Source: Actinomarinicola tropica (lineage in GTDB: Bacteria > Actinomycetota > Acidimicrobiia > Acidimicrobiales > SKKL01). Taken from it: DNA of 64,000 bases. Positions 9,376-17,922 of the stretch are shown in pieces (positions within the stretch are counted from its first letter, which is position 1; each line of letters begins with the position of its first letter). The notes under the pieces were generated by a model. The model saw only the letters and a program-made list of their open reading frames with translations. It had not been told where the DNA came from and ran no database searches. Location of the stretch: NCBI RefSeq assembly GCF_009650215.1, contig NZ_CP045851.1, forward strand, positions 1,756,001-1,820,000, in the 5' to 3' direction. The translations under genes and the position numbers were made by a program.

Positions 9376-9818
9376 GCGCGCCAGACCCCGAGCGCCCCCG
9401 TCGCGCCATCGGCGTCGACCTCGGCTCGGTCCGCATCGGTGTGGCGGTGAGCGCCGGCACCCTCGCCACGCCCTACGAGGTGGTGGCGCGCAGCGGCGAC
9501 CGGCGGCGCGACCACGCCGCGATCGGTCGCCTGGTCGAGGAGGCGGGGGCGGAGGTCGTCGTCGTCGGCCTGCCCCTGTCGCTCGACGGCTCCGTCGGCC
9601 CCGCGGCTCGCGCCGCCCTCGACGAGGTCGAGGAGCTGGCCGCGACCCTCGACGTCCCCGTCGAGACCTACGATGAGCGGCTGACCACGGTCACCGCCGA
9701 CCGCCAGCTGAAGGAGCAGGGGTTGGACGCCAGCGCCCGCCGACGTGTCGTCGACAAGGTGGCGGCGGCGATCCTCCTCCAGGCCTGGCTGGACTCCCAT
9801 CCGCACCCCACGCCCTGA
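9372..9818 (+). CDS. ruvX: Putative pre-16S rRNA nuclease / Holliday junction resolvase-like protein (YqgF)
   Basis: A 148-residue RNase H-fold protein. The hallmark strand GVDLGSVRIGVAVS carries the first catalytic Asp (about residue 16). Further family motifs are VVGLPLSLDGS (about 63-73), YDERLTTVTADRQL (about 96-109) and DKVAAAILLQAWLD near the C-terminus. In E. coli YqgF finishes the 5' end of 16S rRNA; an older name is Holliday junction resolvase. The alaS-ruvX-mltG-aroE order is the same as in Mycobacterium. Confidence 0.92.
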   Translation: MSAPDPERPRRAIGVDLGSVRIGVAVSAGTLATPYEVVARSGDRRRDHAAIGRLVEEAGAEVVVVGLPLSLDGSVGPAARAALDEVEELAATLDVPVETYDERLTTVTADRQLKEQGLDASARRRVVDKVAAAILLQAWLDSHPHPTP

Positions 9819-9824
9819 GGTCCG

Positions 9825-11075
9825 ATGTCCGACCGCACGCACCCCGACGACGAGCGGCTGCCGCCAGGCGTGCCGTCTCGGCGCGCCGCCCGCCGCGAGG
9901 CGGCCGTCGGCGCCAGCCGGCCGGCTGACGCCTACCCGGGGGTCGACGTCGTCGATCCCGACGACGACGGGGCCGACGAGTGGCTGTGGGACGACGGGCA
10001 GTACGTCCGGGTCGTGCGGCCGGCGGGCAACGTGCGCAAGGTCCTCTACCTCCTGATCGGCGCGGTGCTCGTCGTCGGCCTGGCCGGCGCCGCGGGGCTG
10101 TCCTGGGTGCGGGGCCAGATCGACCCCGCCGGCGAGCCGGGAGCGGCGGTCCCGATCGACATCGCCACCGGCACCTCCACCGACGAGGTCGCCACGCTGC
10201 TCGCCGACGAGGGCGTGGTGACCAACCCGACGATGTTCCGCTACTACCTGCGGTGGAAGGGCATCGGCGGCTTCGAGGCCGGCTTCTACACGCTCAACGA
10301 GAACATGTCCTTCGACGAGGCGATCGAGGTCCTCGACGCCGGACCCGCGCCGCAGGCCTTCGCCACCTTCACGGTGCCCGAGGGCCTCACCGTCGACGAG
10401 ATGGCCGTCCGGCTCGACGAGCAGATCGACACGTTCTCCGCCGACGACATGTCGGCCGCCCTCATCCGCATGGAGACCCCGTGGCGGCCCCCCGACGTCG
10501 ACAGCTGGGAGGGCCTGCTCTTCCCCGACACCTACGAGTACGCCCTGGCCGACGAGCCCTTCGACGTCCTCGAGCGCATGAACGCCCAGTTCGACATCGT
10601 GGCCCGTGAGGTCGGGCTCGACCCGTGGATGAACCTCGACCCGGCCACCGCGACCGGCTACACGGCCTACCAGTACGTCGTCATCGCCTCGATGATCGAG
10701 GAGGAGTCCCGCGTCCCCGAGGAGTTCGGTCGCATCTCCCGCGTGATCCACAACCGCCTGGCGCGCGGCGAGCCCCTCGGCATCGACGCCACGGTGCTCT
10801 ACGCCCGGCAGCTCGCCGACCCGAACGCGTCGGGCCCGATCACCGACGCCGACCTCGCCCTCGACTCGCCGTACAACACCCGTCTCAACCCCGGTCTGCC
10901 GCCGACCCCGATCGCCGCGCCCGGCCGTGCGGCGCTCGCCGCGGCGCTCAACCCGGAGCCGGGTCCGTGGCTCTACTACGTGCTGGCCTCCGAGGACGGG
11001 TCCCACTTCTTCACCGACGACTACGACGAGTTCATCCGCCAGCGCGACGAGTCCCGGGCCCAGGGGCTGTTCTGA
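9825..11075 (+). CDS. mltG: Endolytic transglycosylase MltG
   Basis: A 416-residue membrane-anchored enzyme that cuts nascent glycan strands at the division and elongation site. It has a long acidic and arginine-rich cytoplasmic N-terminus (about residues 1-68), one transmembrane helix (about 70-90) and a LysM-like region. The YceG catalytic domain carries ASMIEEESRVPEEFGRIS, where the glutamates around 290 include the likely catalytic residue, then VIHNRLARGEPLGIDATVLY and YNTRLNPGLPPTPIAAPG. The ATG is preceded by GAGGTCC. The N-terminal tail is longer than in E. coli, as in many actinobacteria. Confidence 0.93.
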   Translation: MSDRTHPDDERLPPGVPSRRAARREAAVGASRPADAYPGVDVVDPDDDGADEWLWDDGQYVRVVRPAGNVRKVLYLLIGAVLVVGLAGAAGLSWVRGQIDPAGEPGAAVPIDIATGTSTDEVATLLADEGVVTNPTMFRYYLRWKGIGGFEAGFYTLNENMSFDEAIEVLDAGPAPQAFATFTVPEGLTVDEMAVRLDEQIDTFSADDMSAALIRMETPWRPPDVDSWEGLLFPDTYEYALADEPFDVLERMNAQFDIVAREVGLDPWMNLDPATATGYTAYQYVVIASMIEEESRVPEEFGRISRVIHNRLARGEPLGIDATVLYARQLADPNASGPITDADLALDSPYNTRLNPGLPPTPIAAPGRAALAAALNPEPGPWLYYVLASEDGSHFFTDDYDEFIRQRDESRAQGLF

Positions 11076-11082
11076 CCGCGAC

Positions 11083-11946
11083 GTGACCTCGCCGTCGGCC
11101 ACCACCCGACTCGCCGCAGTCATCGGCGACCCCGTGCGGCACTCGCTGTCGCCGGCGCTCTTCAACGCCGCGTTCGCAGCACGGGGGATGGACTGGGCCT
11201 ACCTGGCCTTCGAGGTCTCCGAGCCCCACGGCGCGGATGCGATCGGGGCGTGTCGGGCCCTGGGCCTCGAGGGCCTCAGCGTGACCATGCCCCACAAGCG
11301 CACGGCGGCGCTGACCGTCGACCGCTGCACACCGCAGGCCACCGCCCTCCAGGCGGTCAACTGCGTGCAGCGCATCGGCGACGAGCTGGTCGGCCACAAC
11401 ACCGACGGGGCCGGGTTCGTCGACGCTCTCGCCGAGGACCTCGGGGAGGACGTCGTCGAGGGGGCCCGGACCGTGGTGCTCGGGGCGGGCGGCGCGGCGC
11501 GCGCCATCGTGCTCGCCCTGGCAGAGCGGGGCGCCGCGGAGGTCGCGGTGGTGAACCGCACCGAGGCCCGTGCCGCCGAGGCGGCCTCGCTGGCCCCCGG
11601 CGTGGCGCGCATCGGACGCCGTGACGACCTCGCGGGGGCGACCCTCGTGGTCAACGCGACCTCGGTGGGCATGGCGGCCACCGGCGACGCCGCCGCGACG
11701 AGCCGCTTCCCCGTCGAGCCGGAGCTCCTGCACGATGCCCAGGTCGTCGTCGACGTCGTGTACCACCCGCTGCGCACCGCGCTGCTCGATGCCGCGTCGG
11801 AGCGGGGCGCTCGCACCGTCGGCGGGCTCGGGATGCTCGTGCACCAGGCCGCCCACGCCTTCCGGATCTGGACCGGCGAACCTGCGCCGCTCGACGCCAT
11901 GTGGACCGCGGCCCGCGCGGGTGTCGCCGAACGCTCGGCGACCTAG
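11083..11946 (+). CDS. aroE: Shikimate dehydrogenase
   Basis: A 287-residue NADP-dependent enzyme that reduces 3-dehydroshikimate. The substrate-binding region is IGDPVRHSLSPALFNAAF (about residues 13-30). The catalytic lysine is in VTMPHK (about 67-72) and the aspartate in NTDGAGF. The nucleotide-binding fold shows VVLGAGGAARAIVLAL. GTG 11083 lies 7 nt after the mltG stop; an in-frame extension upstream would only read through mltG. The short spacing suggests it shares an mRNA with alaS-ruvX-mltG. Confidence 0.93.
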   Translation: MTSPSATTRLAAVIGDPVRHSLSPALFNAAFAARGMDWAYLAFEVSEPHGADAIGACRALGLEGLSVTMPHKRTAALTVDRCTPQATALQAVNCVQRIGDELVGHNTDGAGFVDALAEDLGEDVVEGARTVVLGAGGAARAIVLALAERGAAEVAVVNRTEARAAEAASLAPGVARIGRRDDLAGATLVVNATSVGMAATGDAAATSRFPVEPELLHDAQVVVDVVYHPLRTALLDAASERGARTVGGLGMLVHQAAHAFRIWTGEPAPLDAMWTAARAGVAERSAT

Positions 11947-12048
11947 CGGCCGCCCTCTCGGGCACGGCCTCTCGACAGGCGCGCCGTGCTGCGCCACGCT
12001 GGTGGTCCGGCGCGGATGGGCCGGATGGTTCATGTCCCGGCCCGAAGT

Positions 12049-12056
12049 GCCGATGA
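12049..12056 (+). promoter_or_regulatory. Possible WhiG/FliA-type -10 upstream of the DUF4388 gene
   Basis: GCCGATGA differs by one base from the GCCGATAA -10 of the WhiG/FliA sigma family. A weak TCAT lies 15 nt further upstream (12030-12033), compared with consensus TAAA. The 140-bp gap between aroE and the DUF4388 gene holds this site and a strong GGAGGT ribosome binding site at 12077-12082; I see no ORF in it. This is a suggestion only. Confidence 0.25.
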
Positions 12057-12086
12057 GGTGAACTGAAGCTAGCTACGGAGGTCCAG

Positions 12087-13292
12087 GTGGCTCTGCAGGG
12101 AACCCTCGAGACGTTTGCGCTGCCTGACGTGCTGCGCCTGCTCGCATCGACCAAGAAGACCGGTGTCCTGCGCGTCGACACCGACCGCGGCACCGGTGAG
12201 CTGCTCGTCGTCGACGGCGCCCTCACCGGCGGTGCGGCCGAGCGCGCGCCCCGGGCCGAGGAGCCCGCCGACGTCCTCTTCGAGCTGCTCCGCGCCGCCG
12301 GCGGCTCGTTCGTCTTCGACGCCGACGCGGATGCCTCCGGCGGACGGACCTCCCAGGAGGTCGAGTCGGCCCTGGCCGTGGCCGAGGAGCAGCTGGGGGA
12401 GTGGCGCCAGATCGAGGCCGTCGTCCCCTCGCCGCACCGCCTCGTCACGATCGACGCCGACCGCGACTCCGACATCACGCTCACGGCCGGACAGTGGAAG
12501 GCCGTCGCGACCGTCGGCAGCGGCTGCACCGTCGACGAGCTCGGCGATCGCCTCGGGCTCGCCGAGCTGCCCACCGCCCGCCTCGTCCGAGACCTCGTGC
12601 AGATCGGCGCGGTGGCGCTCGGCGACCACGACGTCGTCGCCGTCGACCCGCCGGCGAGCGCGGCGCACGAGGCCCCCGCCCCGGCCCCCGTCGCGGCCGT
12701 CCCGGCCCCTGCACCCGACCCGGAGCCCGTCGCGCCGCAGGCTCTGCCCGACCCGGAGCCGTTCCAGCCGCTCACCGAGGCTCCCGCACCGGTGGCGGAG
12801 GAGCCGTTCACGTCCTCGTCCGCCTCCTTCGAGCCCCTGGTCGAGGAGCCGTCGTCCAACGGCGCGGCGCCGGTCGCCCCGCTCTTCGGCGGCGCGGCGG
12901 ACGCACCCAGCCCCGCGGAGCCGGCGCCGACGGCCGACTCGTCGACCTGGGGCGAGGCCACGGCGTTCGCCCCCTCGCCGGCGTCGAGCTTCTTCGACGA
13001 CGACGAGTCCGACGACGACCCGCTCGCCGACGACCCGTTCGGCCCCGATCCGTTCCGCATCCCGCGCCTCCCGAGCGCCCCGGACGCCGTCGCGGAGGAG
13101 GACTCCGACGCCGCAGAGATGGCCCGCCAGCTCGCCAACCTGAGCCCGCGGGCCGCCCAAGCCGTCGCCGCGGCCGCCGCCGCCACCTCCGAGGAGGAGC
13201 GCGACCAGGCGCTGGCGCAGGTCAACGAAGAGACCGAGGAGCCGCTGAACCGGGGCCTCCTCCTCAAGTTCCTGTCCTCGGTCGACGAGTAG
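12087..13292 (+). CDS. DUF4388 (PATAN-like) domain protein
   Basis: A 401-residue soluble protein. Residues about 1-105 match the DUF4388/PATAN pattern, with the start LQGTLETFALPDVLRLLAS, then KTGVLRV and GELLVVDGALTGG. PATAN domains are found in response-regulator and gliding/pilus control proteins. A second domain (about 110-190) looks like a winged helix or helical repeat. A low-complexity Pro/Ala/Glu/Asp linker (about 190-340) leads to a short C-terminal helical region ending LLLKFLSSVDE. The GTG start has the excellent ribosome binding site GGAGGT. It lies directly before a prepilin peptidase, so a role in pilus or surface control is possible but unproven. Confidence 0.75.
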   Translation: MALQGTLETFALPDVLRLLASTKKTGVLRVDTDRGTGELLVVDGALTGGAAERAPRAEEPADVLFELLRAAGGSFVFDADADASGGRTSQEVESALAVAEEQLGEWRQIEAVVPSPHRLVTIDADRDSDITLTAGQWKAVATVGSGCTVDELGDRLGLAELPTARLVRDLVQIGAVALGDHDVVAVDPPASAAHEAPAPAPVAAVPAPAPDPEPVAPQALPDPEPFQPLTEAPAPVAEEPFTSSSASFEPLVEEPSSNGAAPVAPLFGGAADAPSPAEPAPTADSSTWGEATAFAPSPASSFFDDDESDDDPLADDPFGPDPFRIPRLPSAPDAVAEEDSDAAEMARQLANLSPRAAQAVAAAAAATSEEERDQALAQVNEETEEPLNRGLLLKFLSSVDE

Positions 13293-13310
13293 CCGCCGAC
13301 GCCGGAGCGT

Positions 13311-13329
13311 CCCGGGGGCTGCCCCCGGG
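13311..13329 (+). terminator. GC-rich hairpin between the DUF4388 gene and the prepilin peptidase
   Basis: Arms CCCGGGG (13311-13317) and CCCCGGG (13323-13329) with loop GCTGC form a 7-bp all-GC stem 19 bp after the DUF4388 stop. There is no T-run after it (CCCGTTACCCT), so it would be a weak or Rho-assisted terminator. A -10-like TACCCT (13336-13341) follows, 8 nt before the next GTG. Confidence 0.35.
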
Positions 13330-13349
13330 GCCCGTTACCCTCGCCCGTC

Positions 13350-14186
13350 GTGTCCGTCCTCGTCGTCGCCTGCGCGCTCCTGGGGCTGTTGATCGGCCCG
13401 CTGCTGCGCCTGGCCGTCGACCAGATCCCTCCACGTCGACCCCTCTTGCGTCGCCGCACCAGCGCCGACGGCGCGCCGGTGGCGTTGGCCGACCTCGTGC
13501 CGGTGCGCTCGTGGCGCCGGCCCGCACCGGCGGCGACCCTGGTCCCCGTCGGCTCTCCCGACGACCACCCCGACGGGTCGAGGGACCTGGTGCGGATGTC
13601 GTGGCGCGCACCCGCGATCGACGTGGCGACCGCCGTCGTCGGCGGCGCGCTGGCCGCGACGATCGGCACCGACCCCTACCTACCCGCCGCCCTCGTCCTC
13701 GGGTGGACCACCGTGCTGGTCACCGTGATCGACCTCGACCACTACCGGATCCCCGACCGGGTGGTCTTCCCTGCCCTCGGTGCGAGCGTCCTCCTCCTCG
13801 GCGTCGTGACCGTCGCCGCCGACCTGCCACGAGGAGCCGTCGGCGCGCTCCTCGGTGCGCTGGCCTACGCGGGGATGCTCTTCGTGATGTTCCTGATCTC
13901 GCCGGCCGGGATGGGGTTCGGGGACGTGAAGCTCGCGCTCCTCCTCGGGTTGCACCTCGGCTGGGTGGGGGGTGTCTCCGAGGTCGAGGGCGACCTCGTG
14001 GTCGATGGCCTCCTCGAGGCCGTGGGCTTCACCTTCGTCGGCGCGCTCGTCGGCACCTTCCTCGGCATCGTGCTCGGGCTCGGCTACCGGATGGTCCGGG
14101 GCCGGGGAGCCGCGTTCCCGTTCGGACCGGCGCTCGGCATCGGCACGGTCGTCGCCGTCCTCGCCCGCGGTCCGCTGGGTGCGTGA
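13350..14186 (+). CDS. Type IV prepilin peptidase (A24 family)
   Basis: A 278-residue polytopic membrane protease that removes leader peptides from type IV prepilins. Both catalytic aspartates are seen: VIDLDHYRIPD (about residues 125-135) and GFGDVK (about 190-195, the GxGD motif). The N-terminal N-methyltransferase zinc cysteines of PilD are absent; a hydrophilic Arg/Asp/Pro-rich stretch (about 30-80) takes their place. So it may cut without methylating, or another protein may methylate. An A24 peptidase next to aroE is also found in Mycobacterium. Confidence 0.87.
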   Translation: MSVLVVACALLGLLIGPLLRLAVDQIPPRRPLLRRRTSADGAPVALADLVPVRSWRRPAPAATLVPVGSPDDHPDGSRDLVRMSWRAPAIDVATAVVGGALAATIGTDPYLPAALVLGWTTVLVTVIDLDHYRIPDRVVFPALGASVLLLGVVTVAADLPRGAVGALLGALAYAGMLFVMFLISPAGMGFGDVKLALLLGLHLGWVGGVSEVEGDLVVDGLLEAVGFTFVGALVGTFLGIVLGLGYRMVRGRGAAFPFGPALGIGTVVAVLARGPLGA

Positions 14187-14214
14187 TGCGCCCGTCCGGC
14201 CACCGGCGTCTCGG

Positions 14215-14226
14215 TATCGTGGCGTC
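14215..14226 (+). promoter_or_regulatory. aroK -10 element giving a leaderless transcript
   Basis: CGGTATCGT, with hexamer TATCGT at 14215-14220, is followed by 6 nt and the GTG start of aroK. No ribosome binding site is visible. Confidence 0.5.
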
Positions 14227-14760
14227 GTGACGACCCCCGCCGATGCGCCGCGCCCCATCGTGCTCGTCGGCCCGATGGGCGCCGGCAAGAGCACGGTCGG
14301 CGTGCGCCTCGCCGAGCTCACCGGCCGCCGTGCCGTCGACCTCGACGCGCACATCGCCGAGCGGGCCGGCCGCAGCATCCCGGAGATCTTCGCCGCCGAG
14401 GGCGAGTCGGCGTTCCGTCGGCGTGAGCGCGACGCCCTCGCCGCCGTCCTGTCCGGCGTCGGCGACGTGGTCGTCGCCGCCGGGGGAGGGGCGGTGCTCG
14501 ACCCCGAGTCGCGCGTCCGCCTCGCCGACGCGACCGTGGTGTGGCTCGACGCGCCAGCCGACGTGCTCATCGACCGCATCGGCGACACCGCCTCGCGTCC
14601 GCTGCTCGCCGGTGACGATCCGCTCGGCGCGCTCGCCCGCACGCTCGACGAGCGTCGCCCGCTCTACGACGAGGTGGCCGACCTGCGCATCGACGTCGCC
14701 ACCCGCACCCCGGACGAGGTCGCGTCGCGCATCCTCGTCCAGCTCGGGGTCGCGGCGTGA
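14227..14760 (+). CDS. aroK: Shikimate kinase
   Basis: A 177-residue P-loop kinase that phosphorylates shikimate at the 3-OH. Walker A is GPMGAGKST (about residues 15-23). The shikimate-binding residues are in DLDAHI, FRRRERDAL and AAGGGAV (about 85-91). The lid/adenine region holds RPLL and ERRPLYDEVADL. The family length is normal. GTG 14227 was chosen over upstream in-frame starts because the P-loop then sits at the usual place and the -10 element is 6 nt away. No aroC (chorismate synthase) lies between the peptidase gene and aroK, unlike the Mycobacterium order. Confidence 0.94.
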   Translation: MTTPADAPRPIVLVGPMGAGKSTVGVRLAELTGRRAVDLDAHIAERAGRSIPEIFAAEGESAFRRRERDALAAVLSGVGDVVVAAGGGAVLDPESRVRLADATVVWLDAPADVLIDRIGDTASRPLLAGDDPLGALARTLDERRPLYDEVADLRIDVATRTPDEVASRILVQLGVAA

Positions 14761-15767
14761 TCACCGTCCCCGTCGCGCTCGGCGACCGCAGCTACCGCGT
14801 GCTCGTCGGCGACGGTGCTCGTCACGACCTGAGCACCCTCGTCCCGCCGCGCGCTCGGCGCGCCGCGATCGTCACCCAGCCGGGCGTCCCCGTCGACGTG
14901 GACCCGGGGATCGAGCACCGGACGTTCACCATCGGGGAGGGCGAGGCGGCCAAGTCGCTCGCCACCGTCGAGGAGCTCTGCTCCGGCTTCGCCCGCTGGG
15001 GCCTCACCCGGGCCGACCTGGTCGTCGCCGTGGGTGGGGGCCTCGTCACCGACGTGGCCGGGTTCGCGGCGGCGGTCTACCACCGGGGCATCCCGGTGGT
15101 GCACGTGAGCACGACGCTGCTCGGCCAGATCGACGCGGCGATCGGCGGCAAGACCGGCGTCAACCTGGCCGAGGGCAAGAACCTGGTCGGCGCCTTCTGG
15201 CAGCCCGCCGGCGTGGTCTGCGACACCGAGGTCCTGGCGAGCCTGCCGCCCCGCGAGATGCGCTCCGGCCTCGGCGAGCTGGCCAAGTACCACTTCCTCG
15301 GCGGCGGCGAGCTCGACGCGCTGCCGCTCGACGAGCGCGTCGCCGCCTGCGTCGCCATCAAGGCCGAGGTCGTGGCCTCCGACGAGCGCGAGGGGGGCCG
15401 GCGGGCGATCCTCAACTACGGGCACACCCTCGGCCACGCCGTCGAGATCGCCGGCGGGTTCGACCTCCGCCACGGCGAGGCGGTGGCCGTGGGGTTGGTG
15501 TACGCAGCCGAGCTCGCCCACGCGCTCGGCCGCATCGACGACGCCCGCGTCGCCGAGCACCGCCGCGTCGTCGCCGCGTACGACCTCCCGTCGACGATCC
15601 CCGAGGGGCTCGACGACGACACCCTCATGGCGGCGGTGGCCCGCGACAAGAAGGCGCTCGACGGCCTCACCTTCGCCCTCGACGGTCCCGCGGGGGTCGA
15701 GGTGGTCACCGGCGTCGACCCCGACCTCGTGCGGCGCACGCTCGCACGCGTCAGGAGCGCCCGATGA
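14757..15767 (+). CDS. aroB: 3-Dehydroquinate synthase
   Basis: A 336-residue NAD- and zinc-dependent enzyme for the second shikimate-pathway step. NAD-binding GGGLVTDVAGFAAAVYHRG begins near residue 87. The active-site regions are IGGKTGVNLAEGKNLVGAF, SGLGELAKYHFL, and the metal ligands in NYGHTLGHAVE and RHGEAVAVGL. The GTG start sits in the aroK stop (4-bp overlap), and the next gene overlaps in the same way, giving a tightly coupled aroK-aroB-aroQ-pepP block. Confidence 0.96.
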   Translation: MITVPVALGDRSYRVLVGDGARHDLSTLVPPRARRAAIVTQPGVPVDVDPGIEHRTFTIGEGEAAKSLATVEELCSGFARWGLTRADLVVAVGGGLVTDVAGFAAAVYHRGIPVVHVSTTLLGQIDAAIGGKTGVNLAEGKNLVGAFWQPAGVVCDTEVLASLPPREMRSGLGELAKYHFLGGGELDALPLDERVAACVAIKAEVVASDEREGGRRAILNYGHTLGHAVEIAGGFDLRHGEAVAVGLVYAAELAHALGRIDDARVAEHRRVVAAYDLPSTIPEGLDDDTLMAAVARDKKALDGLTFALDGPAGVEVVTGVDPDLVRRTLARVRSAR

Positions 15768-16213
15768 CCGACCGACCCGTCGTCCTGCTGCTCCACGGCG
15801 CCAACCTCGGCATCCTCGGCGAGCGCCAGCCCGAGGTCTACGGCTCGGCCACCCTCGAGGACCACGTCGCCCGCGCCCGGCGTGCGGCGGACGCCCACGG
15901 TCTCGACCTCGAGGACCTCCAGTCGAACCACGAGGGCGATCTCGTCGACGCGGTGCTCGCCGCCCGCGGCCGCTGCACCGCGGTCATCGTCAACCCCGGC
16001 GCGTTCACGCACTACGCCTGGTCGCTGCACGACGCCCTCGCCGCCTTCGACGGCATCGTCGTCGAGCTGCACCTGTCCAACCCCGCGTCGCGCGAGGCCT
16101 GGCGGCACGCCTCGGTGGTCGCTCCCGTCGCCGACGGCACCGTCGCCGGGTTCGGGGGCCTCGGCTACCAGCTCGCGGTCGATGCCGTGGCCGGGCTGCT
16201 CGAGCAGCGATGA
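15764..16213 (+). CDS. aroQ: 3-Dehydroquinate dehydratase, type II
   Basis: A 149-residue type II dehydroquinase, which forms dodecamers. It has the N-terminal LLLHGANLGILGERQPEVYG with the catalytic Tyr at about residue 27, QSNHEGDLVD (about 48-57), INPGAFTHYAWSLHDAL-like text with the catalytic His region (about 77-93) and VELHLSNPASRE. The usual NLN of LNGPNLNxLG is replaced by HGANLGILG. The ATG overlaps the aroB stop by 4 bp. Confidence 0.94.
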   Translation: MTDRPVVLLLHGANLGILGERQPEVYGSATLEDHVARARRAADAHGLDLEDLQSNHEGDLVDAVLAARGRCTAVIVNPGAFTHYAWSLHDALAAFDGIVVELHLSNPASREAWRHASVVAPVADGTVAGFGGLGYQLAVDAVAGLLEQR

Positions 16214-17319
16214 GCATCCTCCACCTGCACCAGCTCGGTCGGATGGACCGACTGCGCCGCGTCGAGGTGCTGCGCGGCGCGCTCGACGGCGTCGCCGACG
16301 CCATGCTCCTCACCAAGCTCGTCAACGTCCGCTGGCTCACCGGCTTCACCGGCTCGGCGGGGATGCTGCTCGTCGGCCCCCGTCGCCTGCTGCTCGTCAC
16401 CGACGGCCGCTACCGGGAGCAGGCCGAGGAGCAGCTCGGCGACGTCGGCGTCGACGCCGAGATCGAGATCACCTCCTCGCCCGCCGAGCTGCTGCGGTCG
16501 GCGTCGAGCGGGTGGGGAACCGTCGCCCTCGAAGCCGACGACGTCACCTGGTCGATGGAGCGGCAGGCCGCCACCGAGTGGTTCCCCGCCGCGGAGCTCG
16601 TCCCGACGTCGGGGCTCGTCGAGGAGCTGCGCGCCGTGAAGGACGGAGCCGAGCTCGATCGGATCGCGGCCGCGGCCGCCATCGCCGACGACGCCCTCGC
16701 CGGCGTCGCCTCCCAGCTCGGCAACCGCCCGTCGGAGGCCGAGGTCGCCACCGAGCTCGAGGCGGCGATGCGGCGCGCCGGGGCCGAGGGTCCGGCGTTC
16801 GAGACCATCGTCGCCGCCGGCCCCCACTCCGCCCAGCCTCACCACCACCCGGGCAGCCGACGGATCGAGCGCGGCGACCTCGTCGTGATCGACATGGGCG
16901 CGATGGTCGACGGGTACCGCTCCGACATGACCCGCACCTTCTGCATCGGCGAGCCCTCGGCCGAGCAACGGCGCCTGCTCGACGTGGTCGAGGCCGCGCA
17001 CGACGCGGGGGTCGCCGCCGCCCGTCCTGGTGCCCGCACCGCCGACGTCGACGCCGCAGCGCGCTCGGTGGTGCGCGCCGCCGGTTGGGCCGAGCACTTC
17101 GTGCACCCGACGGGCCACGGCCTGGGCCTCGAGATCCACGAGCCCCTGCGTCTGTCGGCGACCTCCGATGCTACGCTCGCCGCCGGCCACGCCGTCACCG
17201 TGGAGCCCGGGGTGTACCTCCCCGGCCTCGGCGGCGCCCGGCTCGAGGACACCCTCGAGATCACCCCGGGAGGGAACCGGGCGCTCACGCGCTCGTCCAC
17301 CGTCCCGATCGTCGGCTGA
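16210..17319 (+). CDS. pepP: Xaa-Pro peptidase, M24B family
   Basis: A 369-residue creatinase-fold metallopeptidase. A creatinase-like N-terminal domain (about 1-125, with NVRWLTGFTGSAGMLL) is followed by the pita-bread catalytic domain. The metal ligands are visible in VIDMGAMVDGYRSDMTRTF, in HPTGHGLGLEIHE (about 298-310), in TVEPGVYLPG and in LEDTLEIT. It could equally be called pepQ; the exact specificity cannot be read from sequence. The ATG overlaps the aroQ stop by 4 bp; a second ATG at 16243 is a possible shorter start. The position before efp matches Mycobacterium. Confidence 0.88.
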   Translation: MSILHLHQLGRMDRLRRVEVLRGALDGVADAMLLTKLVNVRWLTGFTGSAGMLLVGPRRLLLVTDGRYREQAEEQLGDVGVDAEIEITSSPAELLRSASSGWGTVALEADDVTWSMERQAATEWFPAAELVPTSGLVEELRAVKDGAELDRIAAAAAIADDALAGVASQLGNRPSEAEVATELEAAMRRAGAEGPAFETIVAAGPHSAQPHHHPGSRRIERGDLVVIDMGAMVDGYRSDMTRTFCIGEPSAEQRRLLDVVEAAHDAGVAAARPGARTADVDAAARSVVRAAGWAEHFVHPTGHGLGLEIHEPLRLSATSDATLAAGHAVTVEPGVYLPGLGGARLEDTLEITPGGNRALTRSSTVPIVG

Positions 17320-17358
17320 CGCCGTCCCACCCCACGCTCGCCCCGAGGTCCCACCACC

Positions 17359-17922
17359 ATGCCCGCCATCTCCACCAACGACCTGAAGAACGGCATGACG
17401 CTCGCCATCGACGGCGACCTGCTCAACGTCGTGGAGTTCCAGCACGTGAAGCCGGGCAAGGGCGGCGCCTTCGTCCGGACCAAGCTGAAGAACGCCCGCT
17501 CGGGCGCGGTGCTCGACCGCACCTTCCGCGCCGACGAGAAGGTCGAGCGGGCCATCATCGACAAGCGCGAGATGCAGTACCTGTACCGCGACGGCAGCGA
17601 CTTCGTGTTCATGGACAACAGCACCTACGACCAGGTGCACGTGAGCGAGGCCTCCCTCGGCGATGCCGCCGGGTACCTGGTGGAGTCGAGCAACGCGGTG
17701 CTGATGATGTACGGCACCGAGATCGTGGGCGTCGAGCTGCCGGCGTCGGTCGAGCTGTCGGTGACCGAGACCGAGCCCGGCATCCAGGGCGACCGGGTCT
17801 CCGGGGCGCGCAAGCCCGCCACCCTCGAGACCGGTGTGGTCGTGCAGGTCCCCCTGTTCGTCAACGTCGGCGACCGGCTCAAGGTCGACACCCGCTCGGG
17901 CGAGTACATCACCCGCGCGTGA
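17359..17922 (+). CDS. efp: Elongation factor P
   Basis: A 187-residue translation factor that rescues ribosomes stalled at polyproline. The three beta-barrel domains are recognisable. The domain I loop VKPGKGGAFVRTKLKN (about residues 30-45) carries the lysine that contacts the peptidyl-transferase centre, in the PGKGGAF context typical of bacteria lacking the EpmA/EarP arginine form. The C-terminal domain contains GDRLKVDTRSGEYITRA. The 39-bp gap after pepP holds GAGGTC before the ATG. The stop overlaps nusB by 4 bp. Confidence 0.96.
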   Translation: MPAISTNDLKNGMTLAIDGDLLNVVEFQHVKPGKGGAFVRTKLKNARSGAVLDRTFRADEKVERAIIDKREMQYLYRDGSDFVFMDNSTYDQVHVSEASLGDAAGYLVESSNAVLMMYGTEIVGVELPASVELSVTETEPGIQGDRVSGARKPATLETGVVVQVPLFVNVGDRLKVDTRSGEYITRA

